64,000 nt of DNA, taken from positions 21,265 through 85,264 of the forward strand of contig JAPOZM010000105.1 in the NCBI GenBank assembly GCA_026706075.1, read 5' to 3'. This DNA is from Gemmatimonadaceae bacterium (GTDB lineage Bacteria; Latescibacterota; UBA2968; UBA8231). Both the position numbers and the translations under genes were made by a program. Below, in pieces: positions 35,801-43,230 of the stretch; positions within the stretch are counted from its first letter, which is position 1; each line of letters begins with the position of its first letter. The notes below the pieces were generated by a model. It saw only the letters and a program-made list of their open reading frames with translations, had not been told where the DNA came from and did not search any database.

Positions 35801-36529
35801 CCCCCCGTCCTCGACGATCACGGCCACGGGCGCGAGGGCAAGAGGCCCCCGAAGCTCGTCCGGGTCGAGGGGGCGGCCGCCGCCGTAGAGCAGGGCCAGG
35901 CCGGAGCTCGCCGCGCCCCGGGCGCCGGGCAGGTCGGCGCCGGTGAGGCGGTAGAGGCCGGTGGTCCGGACGGTGATCTTGTACACGGGACCGGCCGCGG
36001 CGCCGGCGGCGCGCCTCGGGGCCTCCGGCGGCCGGCGCCCCAGCCGCCAGCGGCGGGCCTGCTCGTGGTTGAGGACGGCCCCGGCGTAGAGAGCCTCGTC
36101 CGTCCCCGGGGAGGAGGATCGTCCCGGTCCGCGGCGAGAGCCGAAGCGGACCTCGGCCACGACCCGGCCCAGGGGTTGCTGCCCGTGCCGTCCGGAGAAC
36201 CGGATGCGGGCCACGCGCTGGCGGCGAAAGCGGCCCACCTCGAGCAGCTCGGCGGCCGGCGGCGGCGAGACCCGCGCCTCCGGCTCCGGCTCGGACCCCT
36301 CGCCGCAGATCATCCCTCCCGGCCGCTCCTCGAGAGTCAGCAGGTGCAGGGTGGGCTCCGCGCCCGGAGGGAGGCCGACGAGCACGCTCTCGGAGGCGGC
36401 GCAGGGGCCGGTGACGCGGTGCTCCAGGCGCAGCGACGAGTCGTCGACGCCCACCAGCCGGACATCGGCCGAGGCCGCCGCCGCGGCTGCCAACAGCAGG
36501 AAGGGGAGCCTCGGACGGCGCTCAGTCAT
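32852..36529 (-). CDS. porU: PorU-like gingipain-family (C25) protein with C-terminal sorting domain, nucleophile Cys absent
   Basis: A 1225-residue secreted protein (signal peptide ~1-21) resembling PorU, the sortase-like C25 peptidase of the type IX secretion attachment complex. The C25 core spans ~500-900: LVLTHPDLE, LLLGDGNFDYRD, DDLPDMAVGRIPVRS, then LTWVGHGN with the catalytic-type His764. Where gingipains and PorU have their cysteine ~33 residues on, the sequence is AYGAASQLGIFDDP, with Ser799 or an Ala in its place, and no Cys lies between. The C-terminus (~1140-1225) is a FlgD-Ig-like sorting domain (YNALSWEAPAG..NGAYLL). The start overlaps the PorZ-like gene's end by 8 bp. It may be an inactive scaffold or a serine variant. 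Confidence 0.82.
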   Translation of the reverse strand: MTERRPRLPFLLLAAAAAASADVRLVGVDDSSLRLEHRVTGPCAASESVLVGLPPGAEPTLHLLTLEERPGGMICGEGSEPEPEARVSPPPAAELLEVGRFRRQRVARIRFSGRHGQQPLGRVVAEVRFGSRRGPGRSSSPGTDEALYAGAVLNHEQARRWRLGRRPPEAPRRAAGAAAGPVYKITVRTTGLYRLTGADLPGARGAASSGLALLYGGGRPLDPDELRGPLALAPVAVIVEDGGDGTFDEEDELLFYGEASSRWEGEGDDSRWLHNPYTGENAYWLVTADPERALRREPRPPPAAAAEAVDRFTERVRLEGEHFSTHTTAENIASGTEWYWLRMSAGDEETFPALLRSPAEETPVLIRLRGISLTRDGESLQLRWNGRRAGNARASEDGPFVSEVRTTGAVEGINELDVRHLRGWRVLIDWFELEYERRPHAEAGQLFLPAREGAAAYRATGFEEAPRVFAVEDGGLREVAGLEYSPSEGRVTFADSAGPGARYAVAGPAGLRRPPRIEERPPHRLLDRFSGADYLVLTHPDLETEATRLAAWRAADDRHGRPFSTEVVLTDEIYDAFSGGLLDPAALRNFLHHAFEEGRPSPGFVLLLGDGNFDYRDNLGTGVGNWVPPYEEEESTYDEWYVRVSGDDDLPDMAVGRIPVRSAEEAAGVVDKLIAYDREPEQGPWRSRMLLAADDTYHADKPDRVEGDFVVDAEKLAAELPPDLDVEKLYLVDYPLEGRFKPRAREDFLESFSRGSLLLTWVGHGNSQVLSHEVIFRLSQDLQELNNGRRLPLAYGAASQLGIFDDPNRDSMPEALLKRREGGVVAMIAATRVGFHPSNMELARHFHARLLTSGREGVPVGQALLEAKLRSVQNRNNTRRFSLFGDPATRLALPRLRVELEVADTLRALEMARLVGRITRGGEEVPFDGRVRLQVFDSSSLRRRVEQGVTLEYQRPGNPLFRGLYPVASGRFSVDFLVPRDITYRGLAGRASALAWGPGGSAYGAAGPLAFTGLSGAVVSEDDEGPAIAFEHAGRVLAEGHVLRGDASLRATLRDASGVNITGDVGHGIRLHLDEAVLDVTRDYHAVDDFRQGEVLFDLPGFEPGRHRIRLEAWDARNNWAEGELEVRVSEEVDAELDDLLFHPNPLAAGGGHFSFTLSAPAGRVRISVHTLAGRLVDEVTASGEAGYNALSWEAPAGLANGAYLLSARVDGGETRRRGVLVVAR

Positions 36530-38747
36530 CGCGGATCACCGCCAGCTTCCCCCGCGCGCTCGCCTCCGCGCCGCTCAGGCCGAGGGTGTAGTAGTACACC
36601 CCCGAGGCGACGGCGGAACCGCCGTCGTTCCTCCCGTCCCAGACGACCGCCCCCCCGAGGTCGGACTCCAGGGTGCTCACGAGGCGGCCGTCGGCGGAGA
36701 ACAGGCGGATCCGGGCGCCCGGCGGCAGGCCCTCGAAGGTGACCCGGGCGCCGGCCCCGGAGACGAAGGGATTGGGGTAGATCCGCACCCCCTCGTCCAG
36801 ATCTCCCCTCCCGGCGGCCACCCGCAGCCCTCCGAGGCCCCCGCGGGTGCCGATCCAGAGCTGGCCGCTGGTCTCGTCGAACCGCAGGGACAGCACGTGG
36901 TCGTCCACGAGGCAGCTGTTCTCAGCGGTGTACGTCTCCACCAGGCGGCCGGAGTCGTGGAGCTGGGTCAGCCCTCCCTCGGTGCCGACCCAGACCGACC
37001 CGCGGCCGTCGAGCTCGATGTCGGTGATCACCGGGGAGGCCAGGCCGTGATCGCGCCGGTAAGCCCGCCAGCTGACGATCTCGAAGTCCCTCGAGGCCCG
37101 GTCGTACCGGTAGCGGGCCCGGAACAGGCCCTCGGGCGTGCCGATGTAGAGGACCTCCCCCGTGGAGGCCAGGGTCCTGACCTCGTCGCTGGTCATCCGC
37201 GGCTCGGTGCCGGAGTCGAGGGAGATGGCGTGATCGTCCGCCGGGTCGAAGGGAGTGCCGCCGTCGTCGAGGAGGAGGACCCCGTCGAGGACGGCGGCCA
37301 TCAGCACCAGCCCCCGGCCGTCGGCGACGACCTCGTTCAACTCGCGGCCCCGGGTCAGTCCCAGGCTCTCCAGATGGTGGAGGTGGCTGGCGCCGGTGCG
37401 CGGGTCGAAGACAGCGAGCCCGGCCTGCAGGTTGAGGGCCCACACCAGGCCGTCATCGACGGTCAGGTCGTTCACGACGACGAAGCTGGGGGAAGCGACG
37501 ACCCCCCGGAGGGCGGAGTTCGTCTGGTCCAGCCGCCCCCAGCCGCCGCCCGGGCCCCGGACCCCTATTCCGTTTCCCCAGGTTCCCGCCCACACGCCGC
37601 CGTCCTCGGTGACCTCCACGGCCACGGCCACGTCCGAGGGCAGGCCGGAGCCCACTCCGTGGACCCTCCAGCCGGAGGAAGTCATGTGCGCCACCCCGAT
37701 GGGGATCCCCTCCCGGTCGTTGGGCACCACCGCCGCCCAGAGGTCCCCTTCCGGGGTCGAGGCCAGGTCGTGGAAGCTCGTGGCCGGGGGATCCCCGGGA
37801 TCGGGAAGGGGAGGGCCTCCCAGGGAGCGGAGCCCGCTCCTCGTCCCCACCCAGGTCTCCCCCTCTCCCCCGGCGACGGCCAGCGGCACCGCGGGCGCGG
37901 CGCCCAATTCCGTCCACTCTCCGGCGCCCCGGCGCTCGTAGACGATGCTGCGGGTGGCTGCCAGGAGCGCGCCGCCCCCGCCCCCCAGAACGCGCACATC
38001 GACCGGGGCGGACTCCGGTTGCCAGACCCCCTCCTCCAGGCGCCACAGCCCCGCCTCGCCCAGGGCCAGCAGGTCGCCGGCGGCAGAGGCAAGCGCTGCC
38101 ACCGCCCCGGTCCTCCCCTCGGTGAGCCAGGAGTCCGGGTTCTGCAGGTTCTCCGCCGCCAGGTCCACCCAGGCCACGCCCTCGGGGGTGCCGGCCACCA
38201 GGAGTCCCGAATGCTCCACCAGGGCCGTCACCCCCGTGTTGCGGGGGAAGTCTCCGAGCTGCCAGTAGTTCTCCTGCACGCGCAGGACATCGGTGAGGAG
38301 GACGCTGATGCCGGCGTCGCTGCCCACGTACATCCTGTCCCGCACCTGGAGGAGGGCCCTCACGCCGAGGTCGGCGAAGATCGTCAGGAGCGGATCGAAG
38401 CGTGAGCCGGCCGGCCGGTAGCGGCTGATGCCGCCGAAGTCGGAAGCGAACCACAGATCTCCCGCCGGGTCGGCGGCGATGGCGGTGATGCGGCCCTCGG
38501 GCAGGCCCTGCAGGCGGGTGAACCGGGCGTACCGGCCGGTCTCCCGGTCGAAGTGCAGCACCCCTCCGTCGGTGGCCGCCCACACGCCGCCGGACCCGGC
38601 GACGAGAGCGTTGACCGGCCGCATCGGGGTCAGGGCCGACCAGTTCCCGCACGCCGCCTGCGAGTCCGCCGGCCCCGGCAGCAGGAGGAGGCCGGCGAGG
38701 ACCGCCGGGGGGAGGCTGCTCAGGATGTGCGGGCCCTTGAGAGACAC
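36522..38747 (-). CDS. PorZ-like propeller protein with C-terminal sorting domain
   Basis: A 741-residue secreted protein (signal peptide ~1-30). It contains many two-component-regulator-type propeller blades (GGVWAATDGGVLHFDRETG, GDLWFASDFGGISRY, GSVWVGTEGGLTQL) forming probably two propellers, and ends with a ~85-residue FlgD-Ig/type A sorting-like domain starting RIYPNPF and containing VVWDGRNDGGSAVASGVYYY. This architecture, directly before a PorU-like gene, matches PorZ, the partner of PorU in the type IX attachment complex; adjacency is the main support. The start is GTG at 38747, 6 bp after the preceding stop, without a strong Shine-Dalgarno. A generic secreted propeller is the alternative. 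Confidence 0.75.
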   Translation of the reverse strand: MSLKGPHILSSLPPAVLAGLLLLPGPADSQAACGNWSALTPMRPVNALVAGSGGVWAATDGGVLHFDRETGRYARFTRLQGLPEGRITAIAADPAGDLWFASDFGGISRYRPAGSRFDPLLTIFADLGVRALLQVRDRMYVGSDAGISVLLTDVLRVQENYWQLGDFPRNTGVTALVEHSGLLVAGTPEGVAWVDLAAENLQNPDSWLTEGRTGAVAALASAAGDLLALGEAGLWRLEEGVWQPESAPVDVRVLGGGGGALLAATRSIVYERRGAGEWTELGAAPAVPLAVAGGEGETWVGTRSGLRSLGGPPLPDPGDPPATSFHDLASTPEGDLWAAVVPNDREGIPIGVAHMTSSGWRVHGVGSGLPSDVAVAVEVTEDGGVWAGTWGNGIGVRGPGGGWGRLDQTNSALRGVVASPSFVVVNDLTVDDGLVWALNLQAGLAVFDPRTGASHLHHLESLGLTRGRELNEVVADGRGLVLMAAVLDGVLLLDDGGTPFDPADDHAISLDSGTEPRMTSDEVRTLASTGEVLYIGTPEGLFRARYRYDRASRDFEIVSWRAYRRDHGLASPVITDIELDGRGSVWVGTEGGLTQLHDSGRLVETYTAENSCLVDDHVLSLRFDETSGQLWIGTRGGLGGLRVAAGRGDLDEGVRIYPNPFVSGAGARVTFEGLPPGARIRLFSADGRLVSTLESDLGGAVVWDGRNDGGSAVASGVYYYTLGLSGAEASARGKLAVIRDD

Positions 38748-38753
38748 CCCGGG

Positions 38754-39698
38754 TCAGCGGAAGACGGCCTGGATCATGGCGCGGATGTAGCCGATCGCGT
38801 AGGCCGTGCCCGCCCACCGGGCGCCCTCGGAGGCGATGCCGGGAGTGTGATCGAGCATGAAGGGGCCGTCGAAGCCGATCTCCCGGTAGGTCCGCATGGC
38901 CAGGTACATGTCCATGTCCCCCTCGTCGACGAAGACCTCCTGGAACTTCCCGAGGCCCCCGCGGATGTTGCGGAAGTGGACGGTGCCGATCTTGCCCAGG
39001 CTGCCGATGCGGCGGATGGCGGCGGGGATGTCCTCCCCCATCTCGGCGACGCAGCCCTGGCAGAAGAGCATGGCGTTCGCCTCGCTGGGGGCCAGGCCGA
39101 AGAGGGTCTCGAAATCATCGAGGGTGGACAGGACCCGGGCGGCCCCACCGAGGGGCTCGGCGATAGGCGGGTCGTCCGGATGCGCGGTGAGGAGCACGCC
39201 GCTCTCCTCGGCCACCGGGACGATGCGCTCGACGAAGGTCCCCAGGTTCTCCCGCAGGCGCTCGTCGGAGATGCGCAGCTCCGGATGGTCCTGCGGGTTG
39301 GCCCGGAACTCGTCGCCGTCGAAGGTGCTGTAGCGCGCGCCCCCCCGGCCGATGGTCGGCTCGGTCCGGAAGTTGCCGATGCCCCTGAAGTTGTAGCCCA
39401 GGGTGGGGATCCCCGCGGCGCCGAGGTTGCGGATCATCGTGCACCAGCCCTCGATGCCCTCGTCCCGGCCGGCCCGGCCGTGGATGATGTGGCGCTCCGG
39501 CCGGAGGCCGACGTTGTAGAGCTTCATCCCGTGGGCGTCGACCTTGCGGCAGGCGTCCCTCCACAGTCCGCTCCGGTCCTCTCCGGCCCGGGGCGGAGGC
39601 GGGTGCATGATCGCCACGTAGTCGACGCCGATCGCCTTCAGGGTCCCGAGGGTGTCGTCGGTGAGGTCATCGAGGGTCAGGTGGTGCTGCACCGTCAT
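38754..39698 (-). CDS. Mannonate dehydratase (UxuA)-like TIM-barrel enzyme
   Basis: A 314-residue protein of the UxuA family; UxuA turns D-mannonate into 2-keto-3-deoxygluconate in glucuronate breakdown. Family motifs are HPDDPP (~171-176), HFRNIRG in the last third and LDHTPG near the end; these carry metal-binding His/Asp. It is shorter than the ~390 residues of E. coli UxuA and lacks some of the usual inserts, so a related sugar-acid dehydratase or epimerase is possible. GGAGGAGG precedes the ATG at 39698; a longer frame extends into the divergent promoter region. It leads an operon with the PorZ-like and PorU-like genes, an odd mix of cytoplasmic catabolism and secretion. Confidence 0.82.
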   Translation of the reverse strand: MTVQHHLTLDDLTDDTLGTLKAIGVDYVAIMHPPPPRAGEDRSGLWRDACRKVDAHGMKLYNVGLRPERHIIHGRAGRDEGIEGWCTMIRNLGAAGIPTLGYNFRGIGNFRTEPTIGRGGARYSTFDGDEFRANPQDHPELRISDERLRENLGTFVERIVPVAEESGVLLTAHPDDPPIAEPLGGAARVLSTLDDFETLFGLAPSEANAMLFCQGCVAEMGEDIPAAIRRIGSLGKIGTVHFRNIRGGLGKFQEVFVDEGDMDMYLAMRTYREIGFDGPFMLDHTPGIASEGARWAGTAYAIGYIRAMIQAVFR

Positions 39699-39856
39699 CG
39701 GATCGCCTCCTCCGGCAGTCGTGGCAAGGGCAAGGGGCGGGATAAACGGGCCTGACCGCGAGATGGTCAAGATCGGATGGTTTGACGGAGTCTCGAGGTC
39801 GGAGCGAGATTCGCCGGCTGTCCACGGCTGCGCCCGGTCCGCGAAAGGAGTCAGCC

Positions 39857-42247
39857 ATGACCATCTCCCGGTCACTCTGGAAGACGGCCGCCCCCGGCCT
39901 CGCCCTGCTGCTCCTGGGCCTGACGGCGGAGAGCGGGGGCGCCGAGGAGGACTACCCGCCCGGCACGTTTCAGCTGACGCCCACGGTGGACCTCGGGTTG
40001 CAGCCCGTTCCCGTCCACGTGCCGGACCGCTTCAGCGGCATCCCCCGCGACCTCGTCCTCAACCTGCCCCCCGGCTTCTCCGCCTCCGTCTTCGCGGCCT
40101 ACGACTTCACCCAGCCGCGCTTCATGGCGGTGAGCCCCGAGGGCGTGCTCCACGTGGCCGACATGAGGGCCCGGACGATCGTCGCCCTGCCCGACCGGGA
40201 CGGCGACGGCGTCGCCGACGAGGCGATCGTCGCCGCCCGCGGCTTCACGCGCGCCCACAGCCTGGCCTTCTACAAGGGGGCGATGTACGTGGCCGACACC
40301 AACCGCATCGTGCGTCTCACCGACGCCGACGGCGACGGCGTCTACGAGGAGCGGGAGAACCTCGTGCCCTCCCTGCCCGAAGGGGGGTGGCACTCGACGC
40401 GCACCATCGTCTTCGATGAGGAGAACGACCACTTCTACGTCGGCGTCGGCTGGCCCTGCGACATGTGCCGGCACCCCGATCCCGAGCGCGGGACCGTGCT
40501 CCGCTTCAACGCCGACGGCAGCGGCCGCCGCGTCTTCGCCAGCGGCATCCGCAACCCCATCGGCATGGCCCTGCACCCGGTGACCAACCAGCTGTGGGCG
40601 ACCAACAACGGCCACGACACCGAGGGCGCCAGCCTGCCGCCGGAGTGGATCGACATCATCCGCGACGGCGGCTTCTACGGCACCCCCCTGGCCTACGGCT
40701 ACCAGGTCTACGTCGACTTCGACCTGCCCAGGTACCGGGAGAACCTGCCGCTCTCCCCCCAGGACTCGACCCTGGTGGAGAGCATGGTGCGCCCCGCCGC
40801 GCTGATCCCCGCCCACCTGGCGCCCATGGGCCTGCACTTCTACACCCCCGGCCAGTTCCCGGCTCGGTACCGCGGGGCGGCCTTCGTCGCCATCCACGCC
40901 GGCCACGCCAAGCTGGCGCCGGTCCCGGGGTACAACGTCGCCGTCCTCTTCAGCGAGCCCGACGGGTCCGACGCCCGCATCGCCGACTTCGCCACCGGCT
41001 TCCAGACCGGTACCGAGGTCTCCGACGTGTGGGGGTTTCCGGTGGGGATCGTCAGCGACGAGGCGGGAAACCTCTACGTCTCCAGCGACCGGCACGTGCG
41101 CGCCATCCTGAGGATCACCCACGGACCCGTCGCCGCCTCCTGGGAGCACACCTTCCCGGGCTCGATCGTGAACGGCGCCACCCTGGCGGTGGAGGCCGGC
41201 GTCCGTGTCGAGCGGCTGGCCCCCGGCGGGGAGAGCCCCGCGGTCACCGCCGACCTCAGCGCCCTGGGAGGCGCCTCGGAGGTCCCCCTGGAAGAGGTGG
41301 GGGAGCGCACCTGGCGTCTGCGGACCTCCCTCGCGGTGGACGCACCGCCGGGGCTGAAAACGGTATCCGTCCTCGTCGAGCAGCGCGCCGGCTCCGAGAC
41401 CCACGGCTCGAGGCTGACGGCCACGGTGATGGTGGAGCCCGACGAGATGGTCCCCGATCTGGTGATCTTCGACGAGAGCCTGGCCGACGGCTGGTCGGTC
41501 TTCAACGGCACCTGGCTCGACGACTTCTCCTTCGACCTGGCCGAGCAGGAGGAGGTCTTCCAGGGCCGCCGCTCCGCCACCTTCCCCGTGCGCTGGGAGG
41601 ACTGGGACTGGGTCGTGAAGTTCCTCCCCGACGAACCCCTGGATCCGGCGGGCTACGGCCACCTGCGCTTCGCCTTCCATCCCGGCCTCTCCGTGGTCCG
41701 GGGACAACCGCGGTTCACGATCTACCTGGCCGAGACCCTGATCGACCTGGCGGCGGAGGGACTGGTGGAGACCGAGCCCGCGCGGCCGGGCCGCCATCGC
41801 TTCGGCGACGACCGCTGGCAGGTGGTGGAAGTGCCCCTCGCCGCCTTCGGACCGCCCAAGGAGATCCGCGAGGTGACGTTCTCGGGCAACTTCGGGGGCC
41901 GGTTCTTCATCGACGACCTGCGCCTCACGGGGGCTGTCCCGACGGCCGTGGGAGAGGTGGCCGCGGTGCCTTCCGTTTTCGCCCTGGAGCAGAACCACCC
42001 CAACCCCTTCAACGGCTCCACGCGCATCGGCTTCACCCTGCCCGGCGGTCCGGCGCGGCTCACCCTCTACAACCTGCTGGGTCAGAGAGTTGCCAGGCCC
42101 CTCGATGGCGACGGCCCCGCCGGGGACCGGACGATCCTCTGGGACGGCCGCGACGACCGCGGCCGGGAGCTGGCCACCGGGGTCTACCTCTACCGGCTCG
42201 AATCCGCCGGACAGGTGCAGACGCGCCGACTGGTCCTGCTGCGCTGA
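39857..42247 (+). CDS. Secreted sorbosone-dehydrogenase-like propeller with C-terminal sorting domain
   Basis: A 796-residue exported protein with a signal peptide (~1-28). Residues ~45-450 form a PQQ-dependent sugar/L-sorbosone dehydrogenase-type propeller (NLPPGFSASVFAAY, AVSPEGVLHVADM, GIRNPIGMALHPVTNQLWATNNG). A W-P-C-D-M-C pair lies near residue 200. An Ig-like segment (~440-530) and a beta-sandwich resembling a carbohydrate-binding module (~535-700) follow. The last ~85 residues (LEQNHPNPFN.., LWDGRDDRGRELATGVYLYRL) are a FlgD-Ig/type IX A-type sorting domain. AAAGGAG precedes the ATG at 39857. It probably oxidises or binds sugars at the cell surface and is a candidate client of the PorU/PorZ-like pair encoded divergently. 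Confidence 0.85.
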   Translation: MTISRSLWKTAAPGLALLLLGLTAESGGAEEDYPPGTFQLTPTVDLGLQPVPVHVPDRFSGIPRDLVLNLPPGFSASVFAAYDFTQPRFMAVSPEGVLHVADMRARTIVALPDRDGDGVADEAIVAARGFTRAHSLAFYKGAMYVADTNRIVRLTDADGDGVYEERENLVPSLPEGGWHSTRTIVFDEENDHFYVGVGWPCDMCRHPDPERGTVLRFNADGSGRRVFASGIRNPIGMALHPVTNQLWATNNGHDTEGASLPPEWIDIIRDGGFYGTPLAYGYQVYVDFDLPRYRENLPLSPQDSTLVESMVRPAALIPAHLAPMGLHFYTPGQFPARYRGAAFVAIHAGHAKLAPVPGYNVAVLFSEPDGSDARIADFATGFQTGTEVSDVWGFPVGIVSDEAGNLYVSSDRHVRAILRITHGPVAASWEHTFPGSIVNGATLAVEAGVRVERLAPGGESPAVTADLSALGGASEVPLEEVGERTWRLRTSLAVDAPPGLKTVSVLVEQRAGSETHGSRLTATVMVEPDEMVPDLVIFDESLADGWSVFNGTWLDDFSFDLAEQEEVFQGRRSATFPVRWEDWDWVVKFLPDEPLDPAGYGHLRFAFHPGLSVVRGQPRFTIYLAETLIDLAAEGLVETEPARPGRHRFGDDRWQVVEVPLAAFGPPKEIREVTFSGNFGGRFFIDDLRLTGAVPTAVGEVAAVPSVFALEQNHPNPFNGSTRIGFTLPGGPARLTLYNLLGQRVARPLDGDGPAGDRTILWDGRDDRGRELATGVYLYRLESAGQVQTRRLVLLR

Positions 42248-42259
42248 CCACGGCGGCGG

Positions 42260-43222
42260 TCAGCGCTCGGGCAGCACCAGGTGGAGCTGACGGGCCAGGG
42301 TCCCCGTCGTCATGGCGTGGACCACGGCGTTGATGCCCAGGCGCAGGTGGGCCTCGTTGCCGAAGGGCTGGGCCCAGAAGTGGACGTAGCCCTTGTCGGC
42401 GAAGAGGCCGGCGAGGCGCCCCTCGAGGAAGACCCCTTCCAGGTAGTGCCGCGGCCAGGCCTCCTCCCAGCCGGGAGGGGGCCCGTTGAAGTCGTAGAAG
42501 CAGCTGTAGAGCGGGTGCCCGTCCGGTATGCGCCGCAGCCGCCCGCTGTGGCCGAGGGCTTCCTGGAAGAGGCCGCGCAGGGCCGCCTCGGCCTGGCTGA
42601 ACTCCAGGCCGGGCACGGCGTTGTCGGCGAAGACGAAGCCGCCGCCGCGCAGGTACTCCCCGAGGGCCCGGGTCTCGCTGTCGGTGAGGTCGAAGACCTC
42701 GTCGGCGGTGATGTAGACGAAGGGGCTGCGCATGAACTGCGGCGAGCCGATGAAGATGTGGCGGTCCACGGAGGCGGCGATGCCGGTCTGCTCCGTGAGG
42801 GCGTCGGCGAGATTGGGGATGGCCAGGGCGGCGCTGTCGAAGCGCGGCCTGAGGCCGGTCCCCCAGGCGGTGGCCAGACGGATGAAGCCCCGCAGGTCCC
42901 TGCGGCCTTCGCCGGTGCGCGTGATCAGCCCCCGGTAGCGCCCGGAGTGCAGGCTCGCGCCGCGGAACAGCTCGCCGATCCAGGCCTCGTCGCCTTCGCC
43001 GGAGTGCACGACGTGGAGTGTGTCCCCCGGAACGAGGGGACTGGCGGCCCGGTCCAGGCTGGCACAGGGAGCAGAATCGCTGCAGTCCGAGTCGTCCGAG
43101 CCGCCCCGGGCCACGTACCCCGACTCCGGGTGGGCCGCCGGAGGGAGGGCGGCGCAGACCGCCAGCAGGGCGAGGACGGGGATCCGGAAGCGCGTCGGGG
43201 TCGGTCGGGTTCCGGGCACCAT
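42260..43222 (-). CDS. Secreted DUF4159-type protein
   Basis: A 320-residue protein with a signal peptide (hydrophobic ~11-30, then AHPES). After a short YVARGGSDDSD segment with two or three cysteines, the bulk (~90-320) matches the DUF4159 family, with VYITADEVFDLTDSETRALGEYLRGGGFVFADN and IPDGHPLYSCFYDF visible (start and end only quoted here as landmarks). DUF4159 has a glutamine-amidotransferase-like fold of unknown activity. The ATG at 43222 lies 8 bp after the preceding stop; a GTG four codons upstream overlaps that stop as GTGA and is an alternative. It is the second gene of a leftward pair with the PcRGLX-like protein. Confidence 0.78.
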   Translation of the reverse strand: MVPGTRPTPTRFRIPVLALLAVCAALPPAAHPESGYVARGGSDDSDCSDSAPCASLDRAASPLVPGDTLHVVHSGEGDEAWIGELFRGASLHSGRYRGLITRTGEGRRDLRGFIRLATAWGTGLRPRFDSAALAIPNLADALTEQTGIAASVDRHIFIGSPQFMRSPFVYITADEVFDLTDSETRALGEYLRGGGFVFADNAVPGLEFSQAEAALRGLFQEALGHSGRLRRIPDGHPLYSCFYDFNGPPPGWEEAWPRHYLEGVFLEGRLAGLFADKGYVHFWAQPFGNEAHLRLGINAVVHAMTTGTLARQLHLVLPER

Positions 43223-43230
43223 GGGATCGA

